A stretch of 64,000 bases of DNA from Prosapia bicincta (taxonomy: Eukaryota; Arthropoda; Insecta; Hemiptera; Cercopidae): contig JBAIZL010000003.1 of assembly GCA_036971475.1 (NCBI GenBank), positions 79,675,928 through 79,739,927 on the forward strand, written 5' to 3'. The position numbers and the translations under genes are program-made. Positions 22,786-35,360 of the stretch are shown here, in pieces (positions within the stretch are counted from its first letter, which is position 1; each line of letters starts with the position of its first letter). Below the pieces are notes generated by a model that saw only the letters and a list, made by a program, of their open reading frames with translations, was not told the DNA's origin and ran no database searches.

Positions 22786-23660
22786 ATATTGCTGTAAGGT
22801 TATAAAAGTAAAATTAATTTGTGAAATTGTTTTTTATTTTGAGAAATCATTTCAAATAGTGGTAAATTTGTTGTGATCTCTGGAATATTTTTAAAGCGTA
22901 TTTCATTCCTCTTCAAAGGGAATCTTTATTTTAACCCTTTAATTAGCAACAGGTGCCTCCACTGAAATGCCCCCTGGGGCCAACATACTTGTAAAAGATT
23001 TTTACACTTTCTTTCCATCTAATTTTTTAAATTATAGTAATATTTATTAATGTTTTCCTTTTACTCACATTTTCTCATGTTAACCAAACTTTATCTTACA
23101 GTTAATAACAATTTCCTTGTTAAAAATTATCTGTTGGTCTTTTTTTTGTAAAATGTGCAAACTTTGTAACAATCTGTAAATACATGGGAAAATCCATTGA
23201 CTTTGTTCTCAAAAGAATGATGACTCTGTCCAGAGTTGCAAATATTTAACCTAGAATACAGCACAATACACAGGAAAACAAATCTTAAACATACAGGAAT
23301 GCTAATCTAAGAGAAATGGTAGAACGTACATCTTTGAGAATGCTTGCTGGCCGTTGCGCAATCTTATGTACTGGTACGTGATTGTTAATCAACGGGTTAG
23401 TGAAGTAAATCTTATACGGAGTGTAAATTTTCGTTTGGTTTTATATTTAACCATATTAAGTTTTTATATTGAAAGAAGTATAATTGTGAAGGTTAAAGCT
23501 GTTAGTTATACAACATGTAGTTGTCAGGGCTGCTGTTTGTTTTTGTGGGTTTATCAATTAACATTTTCCCTACTTTACTAGGCCTATCTAAAATTCAACC
23601 AACAAATCAGTAAAAAGTAAGCCAAAATATGTTGCTGTTCAGAAAAAAATGGCTCATTCA
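22786..23660. other. AT-rich spacer
   Basis: No gene recognised. A TTAACCCTTTAATTAGC string at 22933 resembles a piggyBac-like end but has no partner that I could find. Confidence 0.4.
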
Positions 23661-24677
23661 ACACTTTGGCTGCCATGTCAGGTTAATTGGCCCAGTATAC
23701 TGGACTGAATTCCATAGGGCCATTAGGCACGACATTGTTGTCTGTCTAGTAACATTTTATGTTTATTCGTATTATTCAATAGGTGTTGCTACTTTTGGAA
23801 AAAAATGAATGCTCGGTATTAAAGAACAAGCTGCACACTACTTAGAGATATAATTACAATGGTTTTTCTTTGATAGATAAATGCTGACAGCAATATAAAC
23901 ATGATGTTATTTTAGAGGCTTTTTGTCAGGAGTTTCGGCGCGACGCACATATTTCTTAAACATTTTAGTGAAGTTGAGTTGATTATTCCAATCAAACAAG
24001 TTGGATCATTGAAAGAAGTATATATTTATATACTTTCATAATAAAATAAATAATGATGTATTATATTGTTTTTAAAATTTCACAAAACCTAAAAAAGAAG
24101 TCATAAATATTAACTAAATAATTAGTTTTAAAATAATTCTTAAGACCGACTTGGTTGAAGTTAAGTACATAAACATTGGTACATTTAGATAAACTCACCC
24201 ATACTAGGAAGTAAATTATTAAGTTTCAAAACTTATGAGATGAATCTTTTGTATTATTCATCGCATTTGGAGCATTAATTATCAGACTGAGAATATGTGT
24301 ACACTTTCGTTCTATATACAACATATTTATAAACTCTCAAATCAATCGCATGTCTTCGTGATAGGCGGAAAAACCCTTTCCTTGCCAGTCAGCTTATGTG
24401 AGTAACCGGAACATGAAATTGTGGTTTTGTTGTTTATTGTTTACACAAAACAAAAAATATTAGGACAGTGTTGCATAGATAAGAAAATATTAATACTTCA
24501 ATAACAATGTCAGCCATTATGGCCTGTGTTTTTATATATATTATGATAAAAAACATTTTTTCGTACTTCAATATAATAGGGAAACAAAAAACAAGTACAC
24601 ATTGTTTGAAAATAAGTTTATAAAATTTTGGCAACTCTCCAGGAAAACTCATGATATTGTGGCCTGCAGCTAAAGTG
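23661..24677. mobile_element. Possible piggyBac-like MITE
   Basis: Termini ACACTTTGGCTGCC and (inverted) ACACTTTAGCTGCAGGCC are flanked by TTCA on the left (23657) and TTAA on the right (24678), consistent with a TTAA duplication with one substitution. There is no transposase. The TIR match is only about 13 bp, so this is tentative. Confidence 0.42.
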
Positions 24678-24857
24678 TTAATGTAGACTTTATTAATTAT
24701 GTCCTTTCTGTTATTATTATTTTTTTTAAGAATGTGTATAAATTGCTTTTGTTTAAACTATATAACAGATCTATAAGCAATAGATTGTGTTTAATGTCTT
24801 ATAATAATAAAATTTCCCTTTGTTCTGTGTTATATATATATATATGGTCTATGTATG

Positions 24858-26227
<1,370 letters not shown>

Positions 26228-26585
26228 ATAGTGACAGACTTACCTTGGTAAGAGTCCACTCTGTAGTCTTGAAATAGAAACACATAAAAGCACTTAAACA
26301 ATGATATATTTCAACCACACAGTGGTCTTTGTCAATCGAAGAGAAAACACAAAAAGAAATATGAGATAATGAAATAAAATAATTGTAATCCTTTATTACA
26401 TTCTCTCATATTTCTTTTTGTGTTTTCTCTTCGATTGACAAAGACCACTGTGTGGTTGAAATATATCATTGTTTAAGTGCTTTTATGTGTTTCTATTTCA
26501 AGACTACAGAGTGGACTCTTACCAAGGTAAGTCTGTCAGTCTCCTAGTCCAAAAAATCTAAATAATCTTTACCAACCAAAATCAA
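26228..26585. repeat. Palindrome, second copy of the 22.4-kb unit
   Basis: Arms of about 165 bp centred near 26395, with the same blocks as 22385-22785 but a different centre (AATTGTAATCCTTTATTAC). The arms are nearly identical to each other, suggesting a recent origin or gene conversion between arms. Confidence 0.85.
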
Positions 26586-27727
26586 ACTATTATAGTATTA
26601 TCATTTAGTTAATTAGATCTGTTTACACTTTAAACACAACACTGATGTTTTCTGAAGTGTTAGGTTTTGACCCCGCACTGCAGCCTAGCAATCTCAAGGT
26701 CAGAGACAAGGTTAAACCTCACGCACTATACAGCATAGTAAAAAAATACTTCACGCTGTTAAACTTGTAATAACATGACTAATGTATTCCAGCACGGGGT
26801 ACCAAAATATGTTTCTTATCAATAACTTCAATTAGATTTTCAGGAGGACCAGTGATATAAAAATCATACTAACTTTCGGGTAGTGGTAAGAACACAAATG
26901 ATGCTATATATATTTATATACACAATAAATGGTGAGCATAGTGCACATACCTGAACCTTGAAATGTCTCGTTCATTATGGTTTTCTAGATGGATGGTGAA
27001 AAATTTTGGATGCATTACACATACCTAACTAAAAAAAAGAGTTTACATATAATTCAAAATAGTCACTATTATATGTTAATAATGTCTTCGCCACACGGCG
27101 GGAGAAAAACTATGTCACGTAGAGCATAACAGAAGAGATGTGTCTATCAACGTCTTGCATAGAAGTGACTTGCCAATCTTGTACAGGGCAAAGTTAGGCA
27201 CATAAGAGTGGCTACCCTCTCTGAAGCATTTACATTAATTTTTAAGAACAATGACTAGTGAAATATTTAATTTAAAAAAAGACTGCAGTACAGAAGTTGT
27301 CCAGAGAAAAAATCAATAATTTTTCTTTGCATGATATGTAAACCTCTTGATGGTTGCCTATTTTAAAAAAATGTGAGGTTGTTGAATCTCATATGGTTTA
27401 ATAAAAGCAGTTGAGCAGCAAGATTTTAACAACAGTTTAGGTTGTGGCAAATGTGCCAGCCTTTTAAAGCCTAACAACCATATGGGCTAACAATATTTGT
27501 CAAAACGACAGGATTGAAGCCAACATACAGAGTTATCCATGGTATTTTGGATTTTATTGTCCATGACGATGGGTGAAACTTTACCTTCTGTGTTGAAATA
27601 TTAATTACTTGTACAGTATACATTGTTAAACATGCATAAGATCACTTAGTACCATCAAATAATATGTCACAGTCAATATTAAGATCAGCTGTTGCTATGT
27701 CTACCTTTGTGCAATTTTTAACTCAAT
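26586..27727. other. AT-rich spacer
   Basis: Nothing recognised. Confidence 0.5.
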
Positions 27728-27731
27728 TTAA

Positions 27732-29046
27732 CCCTAGAAAGCTAATCTATCGTAAAAATTACGAGCGCGTTTTGTTTTTGTTTGGCTACTCCCCTTTTTC
27801 TGCGTTAATAGACTCGCCCAACCAGTTCCGTGCCTTACTGTGGTATGCTTACGCATTAGTCATCGTTTTGTACTGATGCGGCTTGTCATTTCAGCTCAGC
27901 TACAAGTCATTCGTAAAAATTACGATAGTTTAGCTTTGATGTTCGGATTTTTTCGCATACCGTTCTATGCATGATGGATTGTTTTTGGTTGAATAGTGAT
28001 AGAATTTGGTTGATGCTATACCGTACACAGGAAAAACGATGTCCACCGAAGGTTTACCTCAAGCCGAATTCTTTGTGAAGAAGTTGTCAACGGCTTGTCA
28101 TGGATCCAATCGTAATATAACTATGGACAATTGGTTCACGTCTGTTCCATTGGCAACCTCACTCTTAGAAGATCCATATAAACTCACTATAGTAGGCACA
28201 CTAAGAAGAGATAAGCGAGAAATCCCTCCTGAAATGAAAAATCCTAAGGGCAGAACCATAGGGACGAGTATATTCTGTTTTGACGGGCAAAAAACTATGG
28301 TTTCTTACAAAGTAAAAAACTCAAAAGTGGTTTTACTACTATCAACCTGCCATGAAAAACCTGTCATCGATCAAGACTCCAAAAAACCTCAAATAATTGA
28401 AACCTACAATGCTACAAAAGGAGCAGTTGACACGTTAGATCAAATGTGCCACCAGATTTCTTGTAGTCGTAAGACTAAACGGTGGCCTTTGTGTGTATTT
28501 TATGGCATCCTGAACATTATATTAGTGAATGCCTATGTCATTTATGTTACAAATCTGGTGAAAAGGGGACAAAAACCACTTTCAAGAAGAAAATTTGCTA
28601 TGGAAATTCACCACAGCCTTATTGAGTCCTGGCTTCAAGAGCGGCTCCAATACCCAACTTTGACCCGGAAACTCAAGGAATCTATTGCCGATATCTTGAA
28701 AGTTCCAGTGCCAAATAGGGCCCAAGACCTTCCTCAAAACACACCAAGAACAATTTGTGGGATTTGCCCATCGATGAAGAGAAGAATGACCACAGTCTAC
28801 TGCTGCCGCTGCAACAAACCAATATGTGCAGAGCATCGCGGAAAGTGCTGCGTTAACTGCGTAGAGGACTTGTAAATATTCAAATTTCACACAAACATGT
28901 TTGTAATGATATAACTAATCCAATTGTGTTCATTAAAGTTTTAATTTGTATCCAAAAATATTTTTATTATTTATTTTTTTCCACATTCGTAAATTTTACG
29001 ATAGTTTAGCTTTAACGTAATTTTTTGATAGATTAGCTTTCTAGGG
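27732..29046 (+). mobile_element. piggyBac transposon, internally deleted
   Basis: Element of 1315 bp with termini CCCTAGAAAGCTAATCTATC and its inverse GATAGATTAGCTTTCTAGGG, flanked by TTAA at 27728-27731 and 29047-29050. CCCTAGAAAG is the terminal decamer of the classic piggyBac element. A subterminal block CGTAAAAATTACGATAG recurs at 27912, and near-identically inside the right end at 28988. The transposase N-terminal half is gone, so the copy is non-autonomous. Confidence 0.95.
28006..28875 (+). pseudogene. piggyBac transposase, C-terminal two thirds
   Basis: An open frame of 289 codons preceded in frame by a stop at 28000, with no convincing ATG start. Residues 39-46 read TMDNWFTS, the block with the second catalytic Asp; 137-148 read TKGAVDTLDQMC, the third. 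The first catalytic Asp and the N-terminal DNA-binding domains are missing. Residues about 249-286 (CGIC, then CCRC, CAEHRGKCCVNC) form the Cys/His-rich C-terminal domain that binds the element ends. Full-length piggyBac transposase is about 590 residues. Catalytically dead, but a DNA-binding product is conceivable if transcribed. Confidence 0.93.
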
Positions 29047-29050
29047 TTAA

Positions 29051-29681
29051 CTTGTTCAGTTTGCTTAAAAACTGAACACTTCATATTACATGAAATAAAA
29101 TTATTAAATTTTTAAAGTTATGTTGTATAAAATAATGAATTTAAAGTAAAGATTAAAATTTTGTATATTGACAATATTAAGTACTAACAAATTTAAAATT
29201 TTACTTCTAAACTAATTTTATATTCAAAACATTTCTGATTAATGCAAAGTAGAACAGTTTTTTAAAATATAAAGGGCTCTATATAAGACTTGAATTTTGT
29301 AGTCCATTACGTTCGGTGAAACTTTACTATTCACTTTAACATTGTTAAAGTAAATAACTATATAAGTGACACCTAATTGGGATTGCTCAAACTATTTAAT
29401 TTACAATATAATTTAAATAGGGGGCTTCACTTTTCCAATATGGGGACAAACTATATAATTTTATTTTATTGGTTTTGATTTTTAAAACTAAATTCAAGAC
29501 ATTTTGGTCTTAGTGGGTTTTTTAAAATCTCAATAGTAAAATGATTAAAAAATAGTTGTAAAACCAAAATCAACAATAAGGGCTTGCATTATAAATTTAA
29601 AAGTTAGAAAAAGATGTACATTTAAAAAAAATTTTTAACATTTGAAATTGTAACAAAAATTAAATTGAACTTCATTTTAAG
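29051..29681. other. AT-rich spacer
   Basis: Nothing recognised between the piggyBac and pogo elements. Confidence 0.5.
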
Positions 29682-29683
29682 TA

Positions 29684-30609
29684 CAGTAGTCTCGATAATT
29701 TGAACTAGATGGCACTAAGATTACACGGAAATACATTCCTGTAAATTAGAAAAAATAGGTGTTCTGATGAAACCAAACGCTATAATTAAGAATGCACAAA
29801 ATATGTCTATAGAGCTGTATTGTTTAAAATACTACATAAATTAATGTTGCTTTGGAATACATTGTTCATCACGGTTGGTACATTTTTTGGAAAAAGTTAT
29901 AAAGTGTCTTCTACGTCTACTGATCAGATCGTTTACGGCGTAGCGATTCCTTCACCACGACTTACTTTCCCTTCTTGTACTGTCTTGATCGAACCTTCAT
30001 CTTTATTCTCGTCACTGACTTCAGAATTTTTTGTACCATTGCCAAAGTCTTAACATGTGTTATTGTTACTTACGTTTGTCCTTACTTATCTATTGACATA
30101 CGTCCGTATCATCGACATTTTCACAATCTGGAAATTTCTTGACAAGAAATGTCAAATCATACTTCTTGTGGATCAATGACACAGACATCAGTTTTATTAT
30201 GGCTCAGGACTTTAATTCATGACTTACTAAATATTTCTTTTGTTATGTTCAATGATTTGGCTTTACAGACACAACTTCCTTAACTGCATACTTTCTAGAG
30301 AGCCTACAATGCTTTCTCCCCTTTCAGTCGCCTCCAAGAGAGATGGTGAAAGGTAACGTTTGTATTTGTTTCATACATTCCAGAACACCCTGATCCATCA
30401 GCTGGATTAGGCTCGCAAAATTTGTGGGTAGAAATAAAGTACAGATTTCATCAGACACAGTTTGATCTTTATCGGAATGCGGCGGTGGATTGTCTAACAG
30501 TAAATAATTTGAATTTTTTCTCAAATATATAAAATAGTCTGAAATAGAAATAGGCTCAAATTTAACGGAACCTCGAAAAATCGGGACTCAGATTTTCGAG
30601 ACTCTACTG
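29684..30609 (-). mobile_element. pogo/Tigger DNA transposon, internally deleted
   Basis: Element of 926 bp with TA flanks (29682-29683 and 30610-30611). The left end reads CAGTAGTCTCGATAATTTGA; the right end, inverted, reads CAGTAGAGTCTCGAAAATC. CAGT plus a TCTCGATAATTCG-like end and TA duplications are typical of pogo/Tigger. A DDE fragment lies on the minus strand. Short MITE relative: 57962-58295. Confidence 0.9.
30324..30524 (-). pseudogene. pogo/Tigger transposase DDE fragment
   Basis: Minus-strand frame with NYLLLDNPPPHS (second catalytic Asp), then FLPTNFASLIQLMDQGVLE (third catalytic Asp in MDQG). Both blocks are characteristic of pogo/Tigger transposases. The N-terminal helix-turn-helix domains are absent. 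Further downstream on the same strand (30053-29900) a decayed C-terminal segment may persist. Non-functional. Confidence 0.88.
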
Positions 30610-30903
30610 TATTTTGTAAATTCAAGAGTTTGGGAGATACCAATGAATGCATAGAAAAAACCATCCCGTGTATTGAAAATCTGAAATTTTTTATTTAATA
30701 AAAACAGTTTACTTGAAATATAAAGTTTTATTTAATATTTGAGAACCAATTATTAGCTTTAAATAATAAGATACACACAAGCTGTACCCAACATTTGATA
30801 TTGTTCCTAGTTTTCTATGAGAACTTTAGTTACTTATTACACTTTTGTTATTACTTGCGACCAGACTTTTTGTTAACTAAAGTTGTTAAATTGTTAACTT
30901 ACA

Positions 30904-30947
30904 CTTGGAGGAAACGTTTTCGTCTTACGACTTCTTCAGCCTCCAAA
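30904..30947 (-). ncRNA. Hammerhead ribozyme candidate
   Basis: On the minus strand: TTTGGAGG, CTGAAGA, extra A, GTC-GTAA-GAC hairpin, GAAAACGTTT, CCTCCAAG. TTTGGAGG pairs with CCTCCAAG (7 Watson-Crick pairs plus one G-T) as stem I. The core CTGANGA...GAAA is complete, and AACGTT is self-complementary, as expected for a minimal stem III that works as a dimer. PLE terminal repeats are known to encode such ribozymes. No PLE coding sequence adjoins this copy. Confidence 0.6.
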
Positions 30948-32511
30948 CAACTTTAGTTGTTAATCAAAGCCTGCTTAAATGTCCTTGTCTTGAGGTTCAA
31001 GTTTTAAAGTGTTGAATGTTGTTTAAGTATCTGGAAACTGATATATATTGGCCTAACCTTTAATGTCCTTGATGGTTTTCACATTATCAGAGAGGTTAAT
31101 ATATAATATAAAATTCTATTTTAATTTTCTAAATAGCTCAACAAAAATGTTCTTTATTTATAGAAATTGTTTAAATATTTAGTAATTACATGAAAATTAA
31201 GAATAATTTTTACTAACTGTAATACATATTGGAACTCTGTTTTTCTATTCTCTTTTAATCTATGATAGTAAAAAAATGTATAATGGATCAATCAAAACAA
31301 AAGGTAATTGGAATTGGTAAAAGGAAGGATTGTACACCAAAAAACTTGTTTTGCAAATGTCATTTTAAATTTTTTGAGTCGTGTTAAATGTTTTATTTAT
31401 TAATACGAATTGTTATCAGACACTGAAATGCAGACAATATATACAACAGGATTTTGTTGGTGACTTATTGGAAAAAGTAAAAAAAATATGTGACGGGTAA
31501 GCTGAAGGTATATACCGTAGGTGTTTCTAGAACCAAGTGGAGATCAAACAAGGTTCTTTCCATGAGCAGGTCAGGATCTCCATTTATGAAAATACAGCAC
31601 AACCATGTGTAAACACCATACAGGTTGCTGTAGCTTATGTTGATGATCTGTTGACAGCCACAATTAACTACAATCAGTGATGCCAATGTAATATTCAGTG
31701 GGTTAAGGCTCAGATTTTTATTAGTTTGAGTGCTGAACATACAATACACTATTACTCCAAGCATAGTATATGGCTATGATAGGTCATTGTGTCAATACTG
31801 AACATTGTAAGATTGGGTTTCATAACTAATACAATATCTACATTGTTCTTGAAATACTGTAGCATTACATTGAACCTTACTCGGCTTTGTAAGCCCTGGT
31901 TTGCTTTGGAAAGAGAATGTATTTGTTTTTTCTTTCTTCTTCTCATTAGGAATGGCACATTTGTCAGTTACTCATTTAACACTCCACAAATGGCACAAGT
32001 GTTTGAAGTTTTCTAGACATGTGAATAACATAGCCATCTCAAGGCAATTTCTTAACTTCTATAAGTTATCTGCCACACATTTCTTTCAAAATCACAACTA
32101 TGCTGGGTTGGAATTTTTATTAGAATAAAGAACTGGTTTATTGGTGTTTTCTTCAGATTAACTTCACAAACTATCAAGTGTTTTAAAACATTAGGTAATT
32201 GAAATAAATTGTTTCTTTGTTTAAAAAAATATACTTAAAAGCCACTTTAAGAGAAAATATATTGGAAAATGCATAAAATAAGTACTATGCATTTAATATT
32301 CAATAGTGATAATATTGTAGGAAGGTGTTGTTTCACTGTCAGAGAACAATGGGCATTGTTATGCAGCAAAAACTAATTATTTCCTGTCTCACTTACTTCT
32401 GATTGAATCTAAAGAACCTAACATAAATGACAGTTTGTTTCTTTTATTGACAGTTTGACCTTCACGAATAAATGTTGGGCAATCACACCACCAAAACTGA
32501 AAAGCATTGAA
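30948..32511. other. AT-rich spacer
   Basis: No domain recognised. The longest open frames (about 100 codons at 31465-31764 minus) are AT-biased with no family resemblance. Confidence 0.5.
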
Positions 32512-32603
32512 GTTTCTTGATGCACTCTGGAATTCACTGATTAAACTAATTTTAAACTAAGTGAATACATAATTGCTTACACGTTTTAAAACAATTGTTC
32601 CTT

Positions 32604-32935
32604 TTATGAAGCTAACACTCTACTGGTGGCACCGGTTAGGTGTAAAGGTTCTAATGGAAATGGATTAATGACTGTGGAATGGGGTGGATTTTTTTGGTTG
32701 TGTGTCATATAATAGAAAAGGTTGTTGGCTTCAAAATGTGTGTGATCATTTAATACGTTTTCTTTATCTGTTGCGTAGTGTTTGTAGATTTCATATTTTT
32801 CTAAGGTTCTTAGTTTTTTACTTTGTTTTAATGTGTGTAGAACATTTAAATTAGTGTGTATGTCGGTGTGTGTGTGTTGGGTGTTTTTTAGGTGTTTTGC
32901 GTAGCTGGATTTAGGGTTTGTTTGTTTTTTTTTGG
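32604..32935 (-). pseudogene. PLE-C C-terminal tail
   Basis: Frame containing NLNVLHTLKQSKKLRTLEKY, then EIYKHYATDKENVLNDHTHF, ending SRVLAS. This is the post-nuclease tail, shifted by one frame from the GIY-YIG domain in an A-rich tract near 32935. The plus-strand copy at 33820-34092 encodes nearly the same tail, with over 90% identical residues by eye. Confidence 0.85.
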
Positions 32936-32939
32936 GTAA

Positions 32940-33735
32940 TGTGTTCTTCGAAGCGTGTATAGAATGACCTGCCGGTTTGGCCAATGTAATAGCTGAGACA
33001 ATCGTTACAAGTTAATTTGTAAATACCTGAGAGTTTGTATTTATCAGTTTCATTTTGAAAAGGTTGTCTTAAAGTGTTTGTTGTTTTGTAGGATATTAGG
33101 TAATGGAGTTTTTTGAATGTGGAGGCTATTTTGTGTGTTTTTTGTGTTCTGATGAGGGATATGTATTTGTTGTTGTTTTGTGTGGTTTGTCTGTGTGACC
33201 GTTTGATTGTGTTTATGTTTAATTTTTCTGAGTATGTTGAATATGAGTGTGTGTTGGTAGCCGTTTTGTTGAGTGATGTATTTTATGGCATTAAGTCGTA
33301 GTCTTTCTGTAGCATTGGTATATTGATTAGGCGGTGTAACATATGATTAAATGCAGCGTGTTTGTGTTGTGTGGGGTGATTAGATGTATTATGTATGACA
33401 ATATCGGTAGTTGTTGGTTATTTGTATATTTTGAAATTATGTCTGGTGTTGTGTTTGGTGATGGTAAGGTCTAGAAAGTTTATTTTATTGTTTTCTTCTA
33501 ATTCGAGGGTAAATGTGAGGTTTTGGTGTATGGTATTAATGTAATTGTGTAGTTGTTTGATTTGCCATTTGTTGTCATTATATTATATTAAAATGTCATC
33601 TACATATCTATGGTAATAAATAATTTTATGTGCGTGATTATTGTTCTGTAGAATGTATTGTTGTTCCATATGATGTAGGAATATTTCTGTTAGGATGCCT
33701 GAGATGGGGGAACCCATAGGGAGGCCGTCTTTCTA
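32940..33735 (-). pseudogene. PLE-C RT and GIY-YIG domain
   Basis: From 33735 downward: KDGLPMGSPISGIL, RYVDDILI followed by an in-frame stop near 33590, KINFLDLTITKHNT, then the linker. The nuclease reads GIYKLTCNDCLSYYIGQTGR followed by SFYTRFEEHI, with an intact GIY, YIG, Arg and Glu. It keeps the YVDD that PLE-A has lost. The stop and later frameshift make it a pseudogene, but it gives the best nuclease consensus for this lineage. Confidence 0.88.
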
Positions 33736-33739
33736 TGTG

Positions 33740-34092
33740 TCTCACACATGAAATCATCACACACTCATCACATCACAAAACTACTTCACATACCAACACA
33801 AATTCTACACACTGAAAGACGGCCTCCTGTGTACACACACACTAATTTAAATGTTCTACACACATTAAAACAAAGTAAAAAACTAAGAACCTTAGAAAAA
33901 TATGAAATCTACAAACACTACTCAACAGATAAAAAAAACGTATTAAATGATCACACACATTTTGAAGCCAACAACCTTTTCTATTATATGACACACAACC
34001 AAAACAATCCACCCCATTCCACAGTCATAAATCCATTCCCGTTAGAGCTTTTACACCTAACCGAAGCCGCCAGTAGAGGGTTAGCTTCGTAA
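33740..34092 (+). pseudogene. PLE-C inverted, internally deleted copy
   Basis: Begins HEIITHSSHHKTT (RT segment just before the GLPMGSP motif), keeps KDGLL, then jumps to HTNLNVLHTLKQSKKL and the C-terminal tail, ending at GLAS and a TAA. About 1 kb of RT and nuclease is deleted with no frame loss in the tail. The junction near 33825 has CCTCCTGTGTAC. Confidence 0.85.
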
Positions 34093-34170
34093 AAGGAACG
34101 AATGTTTTGAAACGCGTCAGCAAGTAAGCAATTACGTATTCACTTAGTTAAGTATTTTTAAAATTAATGA

Positions 34171-35122
34171 AAAACACTGTTTCTCCTAGCTTCGGTTTAA
34201 GTAAAATGTTCACTTCCTGGGGATTTAAAAAAATTTCCATTCTGGTGGCCATCATGTTACCTGAAAGTCATAGATATAGCTCTAAGTTCTATCATCTGTC
34301 AAAAATATTTTAAAGATCTGTCAATGCTTAATTTGACTTTCCTTCTTTGGAATTAGACTCACAATTGCAGAGCTGAAGATTTGCAGACAAGATTGGTTCT
34401 CTAAATACTCTAAAGTAACACTGAAGGCCAGACAACTATACACAGTAGATGGAATGATATTTGGTAATGGAGCTGCTTTGTTCTTATCCTTAACATTGTG
34501 CTTATACCCTCTCAAGGAAAGAAACCCCATTCTGCAAGATAACACTGGAGCTCCCAAATTTAAAAGTGGAAACATAACATTTCTTTCCGTGGGAGAGTAT
34601 ATGCCCCCAAAATATTCTTCTGCCTATTTTTTAAAGAGTTCAGATCTTCCTTGATGTCATCCAATGTTTACTCTACTCAGCCAAACCTATTATTATCAAA
34701 TACACTTTGTTTTTGTTTTTAATTATTCTTGCATGGAGTTTATTCAAGCTTTTGGAAATTCCATGGATCAATTTCAGCCATTAACAATAACCTCTTGAAA
34801 AAATAAGACAGAGACTACAATGTTTTTCCTTTTGTGCCTTACTTAATTGTCTCTGTAGAAAATACATTCTCAGAATAGTCAAAGACTAATTTATTAAAAG
34901 CTTCTATAAGATGTGATTAACAATTTTATTATATTACTCCAGTTAGTACCTTCATCTTTTTAATGGGCTTTCTAAGATAAAAAAATTAAAATCCCGACTA
35001 ATTTAATAATAATAATAATAACATGAGAACTTTTAAACATAACATTTTTAAGAAGAAGGAATTGTAAATAAGAGTTAAGTAATAGAATTTTTAACTACAA
35101 CATTTCTCCTGACTTTATTCTT
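34171..35122. other. AT-rich spacer
   Basis: An 84-codon frame at 34321-34575 (minus) overlaps a 66-codon plus frame. Neither resembles a known family. Confidence 0.45.
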
Positions 35123-35360
35123 GAGTTTATGACTATCCGAACTTTAAATTTAGTAAATTTGTTAAAACTTACTGAGACAGAAGTTTTTGATAGCGTTTTC
35201 GATCACTATGTGGCGATCTTCACCATTGTCCACAGGAAGGAAGACACTGATGAAGATCACCACATAGCGATAAAAAACGTTCTGTCTCAGTAAGTTTTAA
35301 CAAATTTACAAAATTTAAAGTTTGGATAGTCATAAACTCTTATTAAAGTGATTAATAAGA
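35123..35360. repeat. Inverted pair of PLE terminal units
   Basis: Minus-oriented unit 35123-35228 and plus-oriented unit 35240-35360 face each other across about 12 bp. Each has the AAACTTACTGAGACAG and TTAGTAAATTTGTTAA blocks. The plus unit has the best hammerhead-like layout of this family (35242-35287). The minus unit carries a 13-bp partial duplication in its stem III region. Confidence 0.85.
35242..35287 (+). ncRNA. Hammerhead-like core in PLE terminal unit
   Basis: AGACA (35242-35246) pairs with TGTCT (35283-35287). CTGATGA, an extra A, the hairpin GATCAC/GCGATA with loop CACATA, then AAAAAACGTT. In the family consensus the box is GAAA and stem II is GATCGC/GCGATC. AACGTT is a palindromic stem III. 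The loss of the G of GAAA predicts weak or no cleavage here. Confidence 0.5.

Larger units (their letters stand above)
32512..34170. mobile_element. Penelope-like retroelement C, head-to-head pair
   Basis: The minus-strand half (32512-33735) runs from the RT GLPMGSP motif to the 3' terminal segment. It abuts a plus-strand copy (33740-34170) that starts upstream of that motif, skips most of the RT and nuclease, and ends in the same terminal segment. The outer roughly 300 bp (32560-32870 and 33820-34120) are thus inverted copies. Same lineage as PLE-A. Confidence 0.88.

Noticed and set aside
22933..22990. TTAACCCTTTAATTAGC as a piggyBac end
   Set aside because: No inverted partner with TTAA was found at a plausible distance.
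34321..34654. Overlapping 84- and 66-codon frames
   Set aside because: No family resemblance on either strand and no splice context.
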